The notes: generated by a model from the sequence alone, not told the origin. Shown: positions 1 to 9,128, numbered from the stretch's first letter. The stretch: DNA of 64,000 nucleotides from DATATV01 sp035551355 (GCA_035551355.1 DASZNF010000141.1:186001-250000); one strand, 5' to 3'. Translations and numbers: made by a program.

Positions 1-1092
1 ACCGGCCATCAGCCCGTACAAATAGGCCCGGCCGACCAGAACTTCCTTTGCTCCCAACGCCATCGCGGCCACGATGTCCGCACCCGAGCCGATCCCGGTG
101 TCCACCCACACCTCGGCCTGGTCGCCCACCGCGTCCAGCGTGCCGGTCAGCAGTTCCAGCGGGGTCGGCGCGCGGTCGAGCTGCCGGCCACCGTGGTTGG
201 ACAGCAGCACCGCGTCCGCGCCGTGCTTGATCATGTCCTTGGCGTCCTCGGTGTTCTGCACGCCCTTGATCACCAGCTTGCCCGGCCAGGACTCCCGCAC
301 GTGGTCCAGATCGGCGAAACTCAGCGTGGGATCGAACATCGCGTTGATCAGCTGCTCGGCCGGGCCGTCGAAGGAACTCATCGCGGCGAACGCCAGCGGC
401 TCGGTGGTGAGCAGGTTGATCCACCAGCGCGGGTGCAGCGCGCCGTCGGCGAAGGTGCGCAGGGTCAGCCGGGGCGGGATGGTCAGGCCGTTGCGTAGGT
501 CACGCAGCCGGGCCCCGCCCACCGGGGTGTCCACGGTCAGCAGCAACGTGTCGTAGCCCGACTCGTGCGCCCGGCGGATCATCTCGTCCACCGCGGCCCG
601 GTCGCGCCACACGTAGAGCTGGAACCACTTCCGGGCCCGCGGTGCGATCTGCGCCACGGTTTCGATGGAGGTGGTGCCCATGGTGGACAGCGCATAGGGG
701 ATGCCGACGTCCTGGGCGACCCGGGCCACCGCACGCTCGCCCTCGTGGTGCATCATCCGGGTGAACCCGGTGGGCGCGAACGCGAACGGCAACGCCGACC
801 GCTCACCCAGCACCACGTGACCGGTATCCACTTCGGACACGCCGCGCAACACGTTCGGGTGGAACTCCACCGACCGGTAGGCCTGCCGGGCCCGGCGCAG
901 GCTTTCCTCCAGCTCGGCCGCGCCGTCGGTGTAGTCGAACACCGCGCGCGGCACCGAACGGCGGGCGATCGTACGCAGATCGGCGATCGTGTGCGCGGCC
1001 GCCAGCCGCCGGTCGATCCCGTTGGCCACGAACGGCCGGGGCCGCAGGATCTGGGCCAGCTCACCCGGCCGGGGCAGTCGCCGCCGCGTCAT
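1..1092 (-). CDS. lldD: FMN-dependent alpha-hydroxyacid (L-lactate) dehydrogenase, 3' end outside window
   Basis: The minus-strand frame is open from an ATG at 1092 to the window edge, so the C-terminus is missing. It reads MTRRRLPRPGELAQILRPR and later SNHGGRQLDRAPTPLELLTG, the FMN/substrate motif of the (S)-2-hydroxyacid oxidase family with its active-site His, then DTGIGSGADIVAAMALGAKEVLVGR, the phosphate-binding end of the TIM barrel. Family members oxidise L-lactate or related 2-hydroxyacids to 2-oxoacids, passing electrons to quinone/cytochrome or oxygen. Which acid is used here cannot be read from the sequence. It is divergent from the dapA-like gene, with a 172-bp gap holding two inverted repeats. 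Confidence 0.88.
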   Translation of the reverse strand, partial: MTRRRLPRPGELAQILRPRPFVANGIDRRLAAAHTIADLRTIARRSVPRAVFDYTDGAAELEESLRRARQAYRSVEFHPNVLRGVSEVDTGHVVLGERSALPFAFAPTGFTRMMHHEGERAVARVAQDVGIPYALSTMGTTSIETVAQIAPRARKWFQLYVWRDRAAVDEMIRRAHESGYDTLLLTVDTPVGGARLRDLRNGLTIPPRLTLRTFADGALHPRWWINLLTTEPLAFAAMSSFDGPAEQLINAMFDPTLSFADLDHVRESWPGKLVIKGVQNTEDAKDMIKHGADAVLLSNHGGRQLDRAPTPLELLTGTLDAVGDQAEVWVDTGIGSGADIVAAMALGAKEVLVGRAYLYGLMAG

Positions 1093-1129
1093 CGCGCCAC
1101 CTCTCGTCGCACACCCGGACCACCCGAAC

Positions 1130-1175
1130 TCCCTGGCGTGGCAGGGAATACCGGCGTGTGCCGCGGGGCCGGCAC
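1130..1175. promoter_or_regulatory. Two 6-6-6 inverted repeats in the lldD/dapA divergent gap
   Basis: TCCCTG, 6 nt, CAGGGA spans 1130-1147. GTGCCG, 6 nt, CGGCAC spans 1158-1175. Both have perfect 6-bp arms, a 6-nt centre and starts 28 bp apart, in the only space between two divergent genes. They are candidate operators, and no protein is assigned. Confidence 0.35.
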
Positions 1176-1264
1176 GAGGTGCTCGACCGATGGTAGACGG
1201 GCGCGCCACACCCGGGCCAAATTTTCCTGGCGTAACCCCGGCCGCTCGGAGGTACTCTCCGCCA

Positions 1265-2137
1265 ATGTCACTCGGCGCGGTGCTGACCGCCATCGTCACG
1301 CCCTTCGACGACCGGCTACGGGTCGACGAGGAGGCGTTCGTCACGTTGTTCCACCACGTCCTCGAGCACGGCTCGGACGGGGTGGTGGTGTCCGCCACGA
1401 CCGGCGAATCCTCCACCCTCTCCGACACCGAGCACCTGCGGCTGATCGAACTGGCCTGCACCGAAAGACCCGCCGGGGTCACCGTGGTCGCCTCCACCGG
1501 TTCGAACAACACCGAACACGGCTGCCTGCTCACCGAACGGGCCACCGAGCTGGGCGCGGACGCGATCCTGTCGGTCACGCCCTACTACAACCGGCCCAAC
1601 CGGCGCGGCGTGATCCGGCATTACCAGGAGACGGCCAAGGCCACCGACAAGCCGGTGGTGCTGTACAACATCCCGTCCCGCACCAGCCTGGACCTGCCCA
1701 ACGAACTGCTGGCCGAACTGGCCCAGATCGAGCGAATCGACTACGTCAAGCAGGCCAACGACGCCAACCTCGGCCCGGTCGACGGGCTGGGCGTGTACGC
1801 GGGCAACGATCACGTGTTCGCCCGCACCCTGGATTTCGGCGGCTGCGGCGGCATCCTGGTGGCCAGTCACGTGGTCGGCCCGCAGCTGAAGCGGATGGTC
1901 ACCGAACCGGAGAACCGCGCGGCGATCAACGCCGAACTGGCGCCGCTGTTCGCCGCGCTGGGCGTGACCACCAACCCGATCCCGGTCAAGGCCGCGCTCA
2001 ACCTGCTCGGCCACCGGGTCGGTGGGTGCCGCCTGCCCCTGGTGGAGGCCGACGACCGGGAGACCGAGACGGTCGCCAAGGAGCTGCGCGCGCTGAACCT
2101 GTTGCCGGCCAACGAATCCACGGTCACCCACGGCTGA
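1265..2137 (+). CDS. dapA: 4-hydroxy-tetrahydrodipicolinate synthase family aldolase (DapA-like)
   Basis: A 290-aa class I aldolase of the DHDPS/NAL family. Visible family residues are the TTGE loop (T45-T46), the YYNRP tyrosines (Y107-Y108), Y134 and R139 in LYNIPSRT, and the Schiff-base lysine K162 in YVKQAND. The start is the ATG at 1265 because GGAGG lies at 1248-1252 and the protein then begins at the usual family position; a longer upstream reading has no SD. DapA condenses pyruvate with aspartate semialdehyde for lysine and diaminopimelate. The gene sits alone beside a 2-hydroxyacid dehydrogenase and not in a lysine operon, so a catabolic 2-keto-3-deoxy-acid aldolase role is equally possible. 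Confidence 0.85.
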   Translation: MSLGAVLTAIVTPFDDRLRVDEEAFVTLFHHVLEHGSDGVVVSATTGESSTLSDTEHLRLIELACTERPAGVTVVASTGSNNTEHGCLLTERATELGADAILSVTPYYNRPNRRGVIRHYQETAKATDKPVVLYNIPSRTSLDLPNELLAELAQIERIDYVKQANDANLGPVDGLGVYAGNDHVFARTLDFGGCGGILVASHVVGPQLKRMVTEPENRAAINAELAPLFAALGVTTNPIPVKAALNLLGHRVGGCRLPLVEADDRETETVAKELRALNLLPANESTVTHG

Positions 2138-2330
2138 CCGAGGGCGCGATGCCCTGCGCGGACAGGAATTCCTGCCACCGGCGCGCCCCGGCGGCCTGGC
2201 CCGCGGCCGGTTGCAGGCCGGGACATGCGGCATCGGAAAGGATGTCGCGGACCCTCGCCCGGGCGCGTCTCCTGGCGAATCCACATACGCGGCATGGACA
2301 TGCGGCCCCCGCTTCCCCGTGCGGTGGTGG

Positions 2331-3431
2331 TCAGCCCGCGTTCTCGTCCGGCAACGCGCGCAGTTCCAGTCGCCGCGCGACATCCCGCCAGCTGTCGGCG
2401 TTGGCCCGGGCCAGCCGGGCGATCGTGGGGACGCAGTGGGCCGGAATCCGCCCGATCAGCTGTTCGCACTCCTGCACGCCCACGGTCGAGGCGTCCAGCC
2501 AGCGCAGCAGCGTGCGGCCGGCCTCGGTGAAGCGCAACGTCGGATCGGCCCGCAGGGCACGCATGACCGCGACCGCGGGCAGCGCGGCGACCGGACTCGG
2601 CCTGCGCACCGGATGCTGTTGCCGAACAACGGTTTCGGCCGGCCTCGGCGCGGTGCGGCGGCCGGCTGGCACCGGGTCCTGGCCGCGGCGCAGCCGGTCG
2701 CGTACATCGCGCACGGTGCGGGCGGGCAGCCCGGCGGCCGCGGCGATCTCGCCCAGCGGGGCCGCGGGATCACGCGCCATCAGGTTGCCGGCCATCCGCC
2801 GTCCGGTCGCGCTGTTCACCGGCCGGACCCGGCCGTCGTGCCCGATCCGGGTGAGCGACTGGGGATGTTCCCCGGTTGCCGCTCGCCGCAGCGCGCCGAT
2901 GGTCTTGTGCGACAGCCCGGCGGTCCCATCGATGAGCCGGTCGGACCAGTCCGGGTGCGAGTGCAGAATCCGGGTGGCCGCAGCCTTGCGCTCGGCCAGG
3001 GACAACGGCAGCCCGTGGGCGATGTTGGCGTGCACGGCCAGCACGAACGCCTCGGGTTCGCCGCCGTCGAACAACCGCGCGTCGATCTGCCGCTGCCCGC
3101 GCAGCATGGTGGCGTGCAGCCGGTGCATGCCGTCGATGACCCGCAGGTTTTGCCGGTGCACGATGATCGGCGGCAGTTGCGCGCCCGATTCGGCCAGCAG
3201 CTTCACGTGTTCGATGTCCTCGGCCAGCCGCGGCGAACTGGCCGGCCGCAGTGTGGCGATCGGAATGCTGATGATCGGCGTGGCGGCCAGCCCGGCCAGC
3301 CAGCCCCGTACGGCGGGCGTCCGGCCGCCGCTGTCTCGCGTCTGTTCGTTCGTGTCCTGGTCCGGTATGCCCACCGATGGCCCCCAACTCGTGTGCAGGC
3401 GCGCCACTGCGCGACTGTGTTGGACACCCAT
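2331..3431 (-). CDS. ParB/StrR-like pathway-type transcriptional regulator
   Basis: A 366-aa protein with a ParB-like nuclease-fold N-terminal domain (about 55-150: PIISIPIATLRP, VIDGMHRLHATMLRG, FDGGEPEAFVLAVHANIAHG, LSLAERKAAATRIL). A helix-turn-helix follows around 165-185 (GLSHKTIGALRRAA), then a Pro/Arg-rich linker and a C-terminal helical part. This layout is that of StrR-type activators found with antibiotic clusters, and not of chromosome-partitioning ParB: no parA or parS is nearby. No biosynthetic cluster adjoins it, so its target is unknown. The ATG at 3431 has only a weak SD (GGGA), and a slightly shorter product is possible. Confidence 0.7.
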   Translation of the reverse strand: MGVQHSRAVARLHTSWGPSVGIPDQDTNEQTRDSGGRTPAVRGWLAGLAATPIISIPIATLRPASSPRLAEDIEHVKLLAESGAQLPPIIVHRQNLRVIDGMHRLHATMLRGQRQIDARLFDGGEPEAFVLAVHANIAHGLPLSLAERKAAATRILHSHPDWSDRLIDGTAGLSHKTIGALRRAATGEHPQSLTRIGHDGRVRPVNSATGRRMAGNLMARDPAAPLGEIAAAAGLPARTVRDVRDRLRRGQDPVPAGRRTAPRPAETVVRQQHPVRRPSPVAALPAVAVMRALRADPTLRFTEAGRTLLRWLDASTVGVQECEQLIGRIPAHCVPTIARLARANADSWRDVARRLELRALPDENAG

Positions 3432-3793
3432 CGTGCTTTTCCCAAGACCGGAATTCGTCGTGGTGGTGCGCGCCGAGGTGCGACGAAAGCCGTGATGACT
3501 CTGTGTATACCTGAACGGTCAACCTTCGTCAATCGGGTTCTCCGGCAGCCCGGCGGGTGATGGTTCGCCGGTTTCCGCCAAGTGGTCCAGTCCACTGAGC
3601 TGGTAACGCGCCACATTTTCGCAGTTCAGGGGCATTCACAGTTGACCATATCTGTCATCGTTAACTCGTTGACCGAATATTGATCCGCCTTCGGCCGTCT
3701 GGTAACCCTTTCGTTAGGGAGGGTGACAAATTCAGGCCCTCGCCTGACTCCGTCACCGCTTTCGCTTGTCGCGCAACCGAAAGGGTCCATGAC
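3432..3793. other. 362-bp regulatory gap upstream of the chitinase gene
   Basis: No convincing gene. It holds the DasR-like palindrome at 3581-3596 and an AT-rich stretch (3640-3680) with two GTTGACC copies (3641 and about 3669). It must contain the promoters of both the ParB-like gene and the chitinase gene. Confidence 0.6.
3581..3596. promoter_or_regulatory. DasR-like operator (dre) upstream of chitinase
   Basis: AGTGGTCCAGTCCACT matches the core of the known actinobacterial DasR element (TGGTCTAGACCA) at 10 of 12 positions and has perfect 5-bp outer arms. It lies about 200 bp before the chitinase start. DasR, a GntR-family repressor, controls chitin and N-acetylglucosamine genes in streptomycetes and relatives, so the location fits. 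Binding is inferred. Confidence 0.6.
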
Positions 3794-5167
3794 ATGCGCC
3801 TGACCAAGGAAAGATTCCTGCGTGCGGCCCTGCTGCTGACCGCCGGATGCACCGCGGTGGCGAGCACGGTGATCCTCGGCCAGTCGGCCGGCGCCGCCAC
3901 CCCCGCGGCGGCTTTCCCGGCCCACTACGCCGCCCCCTATCTGCAGATCGCGTCCAACGACGCGGGCGACATGGCCGCGGACATGTCGGCCACCGGCGAC
4001 AGCCACTACACCCTGGCCTTTCTCATTCCGAAATCCGGCTGCACCCCGCAATGGGAGGACAACGGCGACTCGGTCGGCGCGTTCTCCTCGCAGATCAACT
4101 CGCTGAAATCCGCGGGCGGCGACGTGATCATTTCCTTCGGTGGCGCCAGCGGCGGTGAAATCGCCCAGACCTGCACCGCCACCTCGTCCCTGACCTCGGC
4201 CTACGCCAACGTGGTCAACACCTACGGCGTGGACCGGCTGGACTTCGACATCGAGGGCGGCGTGCTGGGCGACACCGCCTCCAACACCCGCCGCAACAAG
4301 GCCCTTGCCGCGTTGCAGGCGCAGAACTCCGCGGTGCAGATCGACTACACCCTCGCCGTGGCGCCGGACGGGCTGCCCGCGCAGGAGCTGGGTGTGTTGC
4401 AGGACGCCAAGAACAACGGCGTGAAGGTCAGCCTGGTCAACATCATGACCATGGACTTCGGTGACGGAGAGAACGCGTTGAACGACGCGGAGTCCGCGGC
4501 CAAGGCCACCGCGAGCCAGCTGGCCGGTCTCTACGGCATCTCCACCTCCGCCGCCTACGCCATGATGGGCCTGACCCCGATCGCCGGGCAGAACGACGAC
4601 AACGAGTACTTCTCCCAGGCCAACGCCTCCACCCTGGAGAGCTTCGCGGCGTCCAACGGAGTGGCCGAACTGTCCTTCTGGGAGGTCGACGGGTACGACA
4701 AGGCCACCGGCTACGCGTATTCGCGGATCTTCAACCAGATCGGCGGCGGCAGCAGCGGCGGGGGCGGCGGCGGATCGTCCGCGACCGGCCCGATCACCGG
4801 CTACGCAGGGCAGTGCCTGGACGACAAGAGCGCCAGCACCGCCGACCTCAACCCGATCGACGTCTACACCTGCAACGGCACCAACGCCCAGCAGTGGACC
4901 GTCGGCGCGGGCAACACCCTCCAGGTGCTGGGCAAGTGCCTGGACGTGGACGCCGCGGGCACCACGAACGGCACCACGGTGGATCTCTACGACTGCAACG
5001 GAACCGGCGCGCAGGTCTGGCAGCCGCAGTCCGACGGCGCGCTGCTGAACCCGGCCTCCGGCAAGTGCCTCGACGACACCGGCTGGTCCACCACGCCGGG
5101 CACCCAGGTGCAGATCTGGAGCTGCACCGGCAGCGCCAACCAGCAGTGGAGCCTGCCGACCGCGTGA
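3794..5167 (+). CDS. Secreted GH18 chitinase with C-terminal ricin-type lectin domain
   Basis: A 457-aa secreted protein. A signal peptide (residues 1-35, Arg/Lys-rich start, hydrophobic core, cleavage near AGAA-TP) leads into a GH18 TIM barrel. The catalytic signature is DRLDFDIEGG, with D150, D152 and the proton-donor E154. SFGGASGG precedes it, as in chitinases of the ChiC/D type. A Ser/Gly linker (about 318-328) joins a beta-trefoil (about 330-457) with three QxW repeats (AQQWTV, AQVWQP, NQQWSL). It should hydrolyse chitin outside the cell while the lectin domain binds carbohydrate. The ATG at 3794 is chosen because it begins the signal peptide; an in-frame upstream ATG at 3680 would add a non-secretory tail. 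Control by DasR is suggested by the upstream palindrome. Confidence 0.9.
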   Translation: MRLTKERFLRAALLLTAGCTAVASTVILGQSAGAATPAAAFPAHYAAPYLQIASNDAGDMAADMSATGDSHYTLAFLIPKSGCTPQWEDNGDSVGAFSSQINSLKSAGGDVIISFGGASGGEIAQTCTATSSLTSAYANVVNTYGVDRLDFDIEGGVLGDTASNTRRNKALAALQAQNSAVQIDYTLAVAPDGLPAQELGVLQDAKNNGVKVSLVNIMTMDFGDGENALNDAESAAKATASQLAGLYGISTSAAYAMMGLTPIAGQNDDNEYFSQANASTLESFAASNGVAELSFWEVDGYDKATGYAYSRIFNQIGGGSSGGGGGGSSATGPITGYAGQCLDDKSASTADLNPIDVYTCNGTNAQQWTVGAGNTLQVLGKCLDVDAAGTTNGTTVDLYDCNGTGAQVWQPQSDGALLNPASGKCLDDTGWSTTPGTQVQIWSCTGSANQQWSLPTA

Positions 5168-5208
5168 ATTCCACGGCCGGGCAACGGTTGCCGGGTTAGG
5201 CTGCCTCG

Positions 5209-6069
5209 ATGCTCATCGAAACCGACCTGACCTTGGCCGGTGGCCGCACGCTGCACGTGTACGACCGGATGGGTGGCGCGGGTGACCGCGTCACCCGGAC
5301 GGTGTTCTGGCAGCACGGCACGCCGAACCTGGGTGCGCCGCCGGAGCCGCTGTTCGAGCTCTCCGATCGGCTGGGCGTCCGCTGGATCTCCTACGACCGG
5401 CCCGGTTACGGCGGTTCCAGCCCGGATCCGGACCGGACGGTGGGTTCGGCGGCGACCGATGTGGCCGCGATCGCCGACACGCTGGGCATCGAGAAGTTCG
5501 CCGTCATGGGCCATTCCGGCGGCGGCCCGCACGTGCTGGCCTGCGCCGCCCTGCTGCCCGGGCGGATCACCGCCGTGGCGTCCCTGTCCGGTCCCGCGCC
5601 GGTGCTGGCCTACCGGGCCGAGGGGCTGGACTACTTCGCCGGGATGTACGCAGGCGGTGCGGCCGAGCTGCGGGCCTCTGCGGCCGGACGGGCCGAACTG
5701 GCCGAGCTGCTCGCGCAGGGCATCTTCGACCGGGAGATGTTCCACGAGGAGGACTGGGCCGCGCTCGCGGCCGACTGGGCGTGGATGGGCCGGATGGCCG
5801 AGGGCGGCATGGCCGGTGGCCCGGACGGGATGATCGATGACGACCTGGCCTACGTGCGCCCGTGGGGCTTCGAGGTGACCGACCTGGCCGCACCGGTGCT
5901 GATCGTGCAGGGCGACGCCGACCGGGTGGTACCCCACGCGCACGGCGAATGGCTGGCCCGGCACTGTCCGGGCGCGGAGTTCTGGTCGGTGCCCGGGGGC
6001 GGCCACATCACCGTGCTGCGCCGGGCCGCGGCCGCGCTCGAATGGCTGGTGGCGCACACCGAACACTGA
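5209..6069 (+). CDS. Alpha/beta hydrolase
   Basis: A 286-aa cytoplasmic alpha/beta-hydrolase fold protein. HGTPN supplies the oxyanion region, GHSGGG carries the nucleophile S103, the acid is probably the Asp in GDADRVV, and the base is the His in PGGGHITVL near the C-terminus. Overall it resembles proline-iminopeptidase or haloperoxidase-like hydrolases, but the substrate cannot be told. It starts 41 bp after the chitinase stop on the same strand and converges on the GH127 gene with a 16-bp gap. Confidence 0.8.
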   Translation: MLIETDLTLAGGRTLHVYDRMGGAGDRVTRTVFWQHGTPNLGAPPEPLFELSDRLGVRWISYDRPGYGGSSPDPDRTVGSAATDVAAIADTLGIEKFAVMGHSGGGPHVLACAALLPGRITAVASLSGPAPVLAYRAEGLDYFAGMYAGGAAELRASAAGRAELAELLAQGIFDREMFHEEDWAALAADWAWMGRMAEGGMAGGPDGMIDDDLAYVRPWGFEVTDLAAPVLIVQGDADRVVPHAHGEWLARHCPGAEFWSVPGGGHITVLRRAAAALEWLVAHTEH

Positions 6070-6085
6070 AGCGCGGCCCCGATCC

Positions 6086-8920
6086 CTACCGGAATCGCCA
6101 GAGGTGATCGGCGGTGCCGTTGTCGTCGTACTGCACCACGTTCGCCGAATCGGCGTAGGACATGCCGTCCACGCCGAGCACCTTGCCGCTGTTGAGGTTC
6201 TGCACCCGCCACAGATCGCCCACCCACACCCGCAGCCGCCACAGGTGATCGCTGGTGCCGTTGTCGTCGTACTGCACGACCTGCGCGGAATCCGCGGTGG
6301 ACATCTGGTCCAGGCCGAGCACCTTGCCCGAGTTGACGTTCTTGATCCGGAAGTAGCCGTTGGCATCCGGCACGAACTGCCACAGGTGATCGGCGGTGCC
6401 GCTGTCGGCGAACTGCACCACCCGCGCCGAGTCCGCCGTCGACATCTGGTCCACGCCCAGAACCTTGGTGGAGTTGAGGTTCTGGATGCGCAGCTGCCCG
6501 TCCGGGATCAGCCGCCACAGGTGATCGGCCGTCCCGTTGTCGTCGTACTGCACCACATTCGCCGAATTGGCGGTGGACATCTGATCGACGCCCAACACCT
6601 TGCCGGAATTGAGATTGCGCAGCCGGAACCAGCCGTCCCCGTTGTCGATCAGCTGCCACACGTGGTCGGTGGTGCCACTGTCGTCGAACTGGACGACCTG
6701 CGCCGAATCGGCGGTCGACATTCCGTCCACGCCCAGCACCTTGCCGGAGTTGGCATTGCGGATCTTCACCAGTCCGTTTCCGTTGTCCAGCACCTGCCAC
6801 AGGTGATCGGCCGTGCCGTTGTCGTCGTACTGCACCACGTGCGCGGAGTCCGCGGTGGACGCCTGATCGACCGCGAGTACCTTGCCGCTGTTGGAGTTCT
6901 GGATCCGGCAGCGCACGCCCGGCGTGCCCCACTCCGTGCTGCCGCCGGTCTGTGGGAACACGGTGATGCGCAGCCGGGCCGCGCCCATCGGCACCAGATT
7001 CACCGGCGTCACCGCCGCCGAGGTGGCCACCGGGCCGTCGGTCAGCGTGCCCACCACGTTCTGGCCGTCCGCCGTCCAGTCCGGAACCGATTGGGCCTGA
7101 GCGGAAATCCGCACCGGCGAGTTGGCCGGGGTGAACGGATCGGTCAGGTTGCCGCCGCCGCTGGTCAGCGCGAGGGCCTGGCCGGGCACCAGACCGTAGT
7201 TCCACGCCGAGCCCGCGACCACCTGGTACTGCGGCCATTCCGCGGTGCCGGACACCTGGGTCCACTGCTCGTCGACGTCCAGCGAGTAGGTCAGCGGGCC
7301 GCAGTCCACCGACACCGCGTTGTGGTTGGCGCTCCACGTGGTCAGCGCGGGCTGCATGGGCAGCCGCAGGGTGACGGTGTCCCCGTTGGCCCAGGCCCGG
7401 TTGACGGTGGCGAACCGCGGCCCGCCGGCCACCGCGACCCCGGTGCCGTTGACCGCCAGCTGCGGCGCGGTGCACCAGCTCGGAATCCTCACCGCGAAGG
7501 AGAATGCCTGCGGCGCGGCCAGCTTCATGGAGAAGGTGATGGTGTCACCAAAGGGATAGCCGGTGCTTTCGGTGACGGTGACCGACCCGCCGCCGGACAC
7601 CTTGGCGGTCACCGTGGACGGCCCGTACAGCGCCGCGGCCAGGCCGCCGTCCGGCGTGGCCAGCCACATCTCCTCCACGTAGTACGGCCAGCCCTGCCCG
7701 TAGTTGTGCGGGCAGCAGCGGTATTGGTCCACGCCGGGCAGATAGGCCTGCATGGCAAAGGTGTTCTGGAACTGCAGGTTCGACTTGGCCACGTCGTCCA
7801 GCTGGATGGAGTTGGCGCTGGTGATGTAGTGGCACACCTTGCCCTGCGGGTCCAGCGCGGCCGGCAACAGGTTGAACGCCAGCCGTTCGGTGCGATCGGC
7901 CCACACCGGGTCGCCGGTGGCGCGGGTGAGAATCTCGTTGCTGGCCATGAATTCCACGATCCCGCAGGTCTCGAAGCCCTGCCGGGGGTCGCCGAACCCG
8001 GGCCGGGCGTTCTCGTCACCGGCGAAACCGCCGCCGGGGAACTGCCCGTAGGACGCCATCATGGTGTTGTAGTTGGTGTAGCTGGCGGTGCGGTCGCCGG
8101 CGTTGCCGGACAGCGTCCAGTACTGCGCCGGTTCCCGGAAACCCTGGGCGAAGTTGACGTTGTGCAGACTGACGATGCCGCCGGCCCAGTTCGCCGCGTG
8201 CTGGTGGATGGTGGTCACCAGATCCAGCAGGGTCGAATCGCCGGTCCGGTTGTACAGCCAGTAGATCACGTCGATCGCGTCACCCCACCGGGTGTTGCCC
8301 CAGCCGTCGGTGAACACACCGATCGGTTGTGCCGCAACGAAATGGAAGTACCGGGTCAGCGCGTCCTGCACCGAGGCGTCGTTGTGGAACTCGCAGTACG
8401 AGCGCAGCGCGTGCAGCATCGGCATGTGCGGCCACAGATCGGCGTGGTTGTTCAGCGAGGTGCGCAGCTCGGTCGGGCCGAAGAAGCCGTCCGAGGACTG
8501 GGTGGCCAGCACCGCCTCGATCCACTTCTGGGTGGTCGACTGCACGGTCGCATCGCCGGTGACATAACCGAGATCGCCGTAGCCGCGCAACCAGTACGGC
8601 ACCTCCTCCCAGCCGACCAGGCTCGGGTTCACCCAGCCGGTGTTGTCGAACACCAGAAAGTGGGAGGTGTCGGCGTACCGTCCGTTGAGACCATTGAGCT
8701 GGTAGTCCAACTGAGTCGCCAGCCAGCCACCCGGCGTCACCGAACCCGGCGGCAGGCGCAGGAAGGCGGCGGGCTGCAGGGGCGAGCGGTTGACCGGGTA
8801 CTGGGCGCCGGTGGCGGCCAGGGCGGCGCCCGCGGTGGTCATGATCGTCCCGCCGGACAACACCGCGCCGCCGACCACGGCTAAGGAATTCGTGAGAAAA
8901 CTGCGTCGCCGCATCGGCAT
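6086..8920 (-). CDS. Tat-exported GH127 (beta-L-arabinofuranosidase family) with six lectin-like repeats
   Basis: A 944-aa protein. The start ATG at 8920 follows GGAGGGG by 6 nt and opens a twin-arginine signal (MPMRRRSFL, then a hydrophobic stretch ending AALAATG). Residues about 45-600 are a GH127/DUF1680 (alpha/alpha)6 barrel plus beta domains. E317 and C319 (FETCG) and C402-C403 (YRCCPHN) correspond to the Zn-binding Glu/Cys set and the catalytic Cys of the characterised GH127 arabinofuranosidases. The last 270 residues are six copies of a ~43-aa unit ending in DHLW, enough for two beta-trefoil lectin domains. It probably removes L-arabinofuranose from plant glycans or glycoproteins outside the cell. 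The TetR/AraD1 pair lies divergently beside it, consistent with a sugar-acid link but not proof. Confidence 0.88.
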   Translation of the reverse strand: MPMRRRSFLTNSLAVVGGAVLSGGTIMTTAGAALAATGAQYPVNRSPLQPAAFLRLPPGSVTPGGWLATQLDYQLNGLNGRYADTSHFLVFDNTGWVNPSLVGWEEVPYWLRGYGDLGYVTGDATVQSTTQKWIEAVLATQSSDGFFGPTELRTSLNNHADLWPHMPMLHALRSYCEFHNDASVQDALTRYFHFVAAQPIGVFTDGWGNTRWGDAIDVIYWLYNRTGDSTLLDLVTTIHQHAANWAGGIVSLHNVNFAQGFREPAQYWTLSGNAGDRTASYTNYNTMMASYGQFPGGGFAGDENARPGFGDPRQGFETCGIVEFMASNEILTRATGDPVWADRTERLAFNLLPAALDPQGKVCHYITSANSIQLDDVAKSNLQFQNTFAMQAYLPGVDQYRCCPHNYGQGWPYYVEEMWLATPDGGLAAALYGPSTVTAKVSGGGSVTVTESTGYPFGDTITFSMKLAAPQAFSFAVRIPSWCTAPQLAVNGTGVAVAGGPRFATVNRAWANGDTVTLRLPMQPALTTWSANHNAVSVDCGPLTYSLDVDEQWTQVSGTAEWPQYQVVAGSAWNYGLVPGQALALTSGGGNLTDPFTPANSPVRISAQAQSVPDWTADGQNVVGTLTDGPVATSAAVTPVNLVPMGAARLRITVFPQTGGSTEWGTPGVRCRIQNSNSGKVLAVDQASTADSAHVVQYDDNGTADHLWQVLDNGNGLVKIRNANSGKVLGVDGMSTADSAQVVQFDDSGTTDHVWQLIDNGDGWFRLRNLNSGKVLGVDQMSTANSANVVQYDDNGTADHLWRLIPDGQLRIQNLNSTKVLGVDQMSTADSARVVQFADSGTADHLWQFVPDANGYFRIKNVNSGKVLGLDQMSTADSAQVVQYDDNGTSDHLWRLRVWVGDLWRVQNLNSGKVLGVDGMSYADSANVVQYDDNGTADHLWRFR
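6098..6915 (-). repeat. Six tandem ricin-like coding repeats inside the GH127 gene
   Basis: Each unit reads roughly RIQNLNSGKVLGVDQMSTAD, then SAxVVQYDDNGTADHLWxL, about 43 codons. The six copies are highly similar in protein and visibly so in DNA. Two groups of three would build two beta-trefoils. The similarity indicates recent unit duplication or homogenisation. Confidence 0.85.
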
Positions 8921-9128
8921 CGCGGACCCCTCCACCCGGAAGCAACATCGTTGTCGTGTGGCCTGCGATCCAACAGTGGCAGGCGCAACCGCGCCGAAGA
9001 AGGCGTCGACATGGACAGACCGGTGGACAAGTCGTTCACAGGTACGAAGACTGTCAACCGTCACAAACGGGCTACTACCAGGCGAGTCCCGTGTGGCGGG
9101 TGTCCGATTGATCCTTATGCTGAGCTGC

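Noticed and set aside
2163..2174. CAGGAATTCCTG palindrome after dapA
   Set aside because: Lies between convergent genes, too short a loop for a terminator, and could be chance around an EcoRI site.
2331..3431. Chromosome or plasmid partition ParB
   Set aside because: No parA, parS or replication genes nearby and the architecture is that of StrR-like regulators.
565..3495. Long plus-strand ORF (976 codons) across lldD, dapA and the ParB gene
   Set aside because: Arg/Pro/Gly-rich shadow frame with no domain; it covers three well-supported genes in other frames, as expected at high G+C.
5177..5200. GGCAAC/GTTGCC repeat between chitinase and hydrolase genes
   Set aside because: Centre of one base leaves no usable loop, so a terminator is not credible; at most a weak symmetric site.
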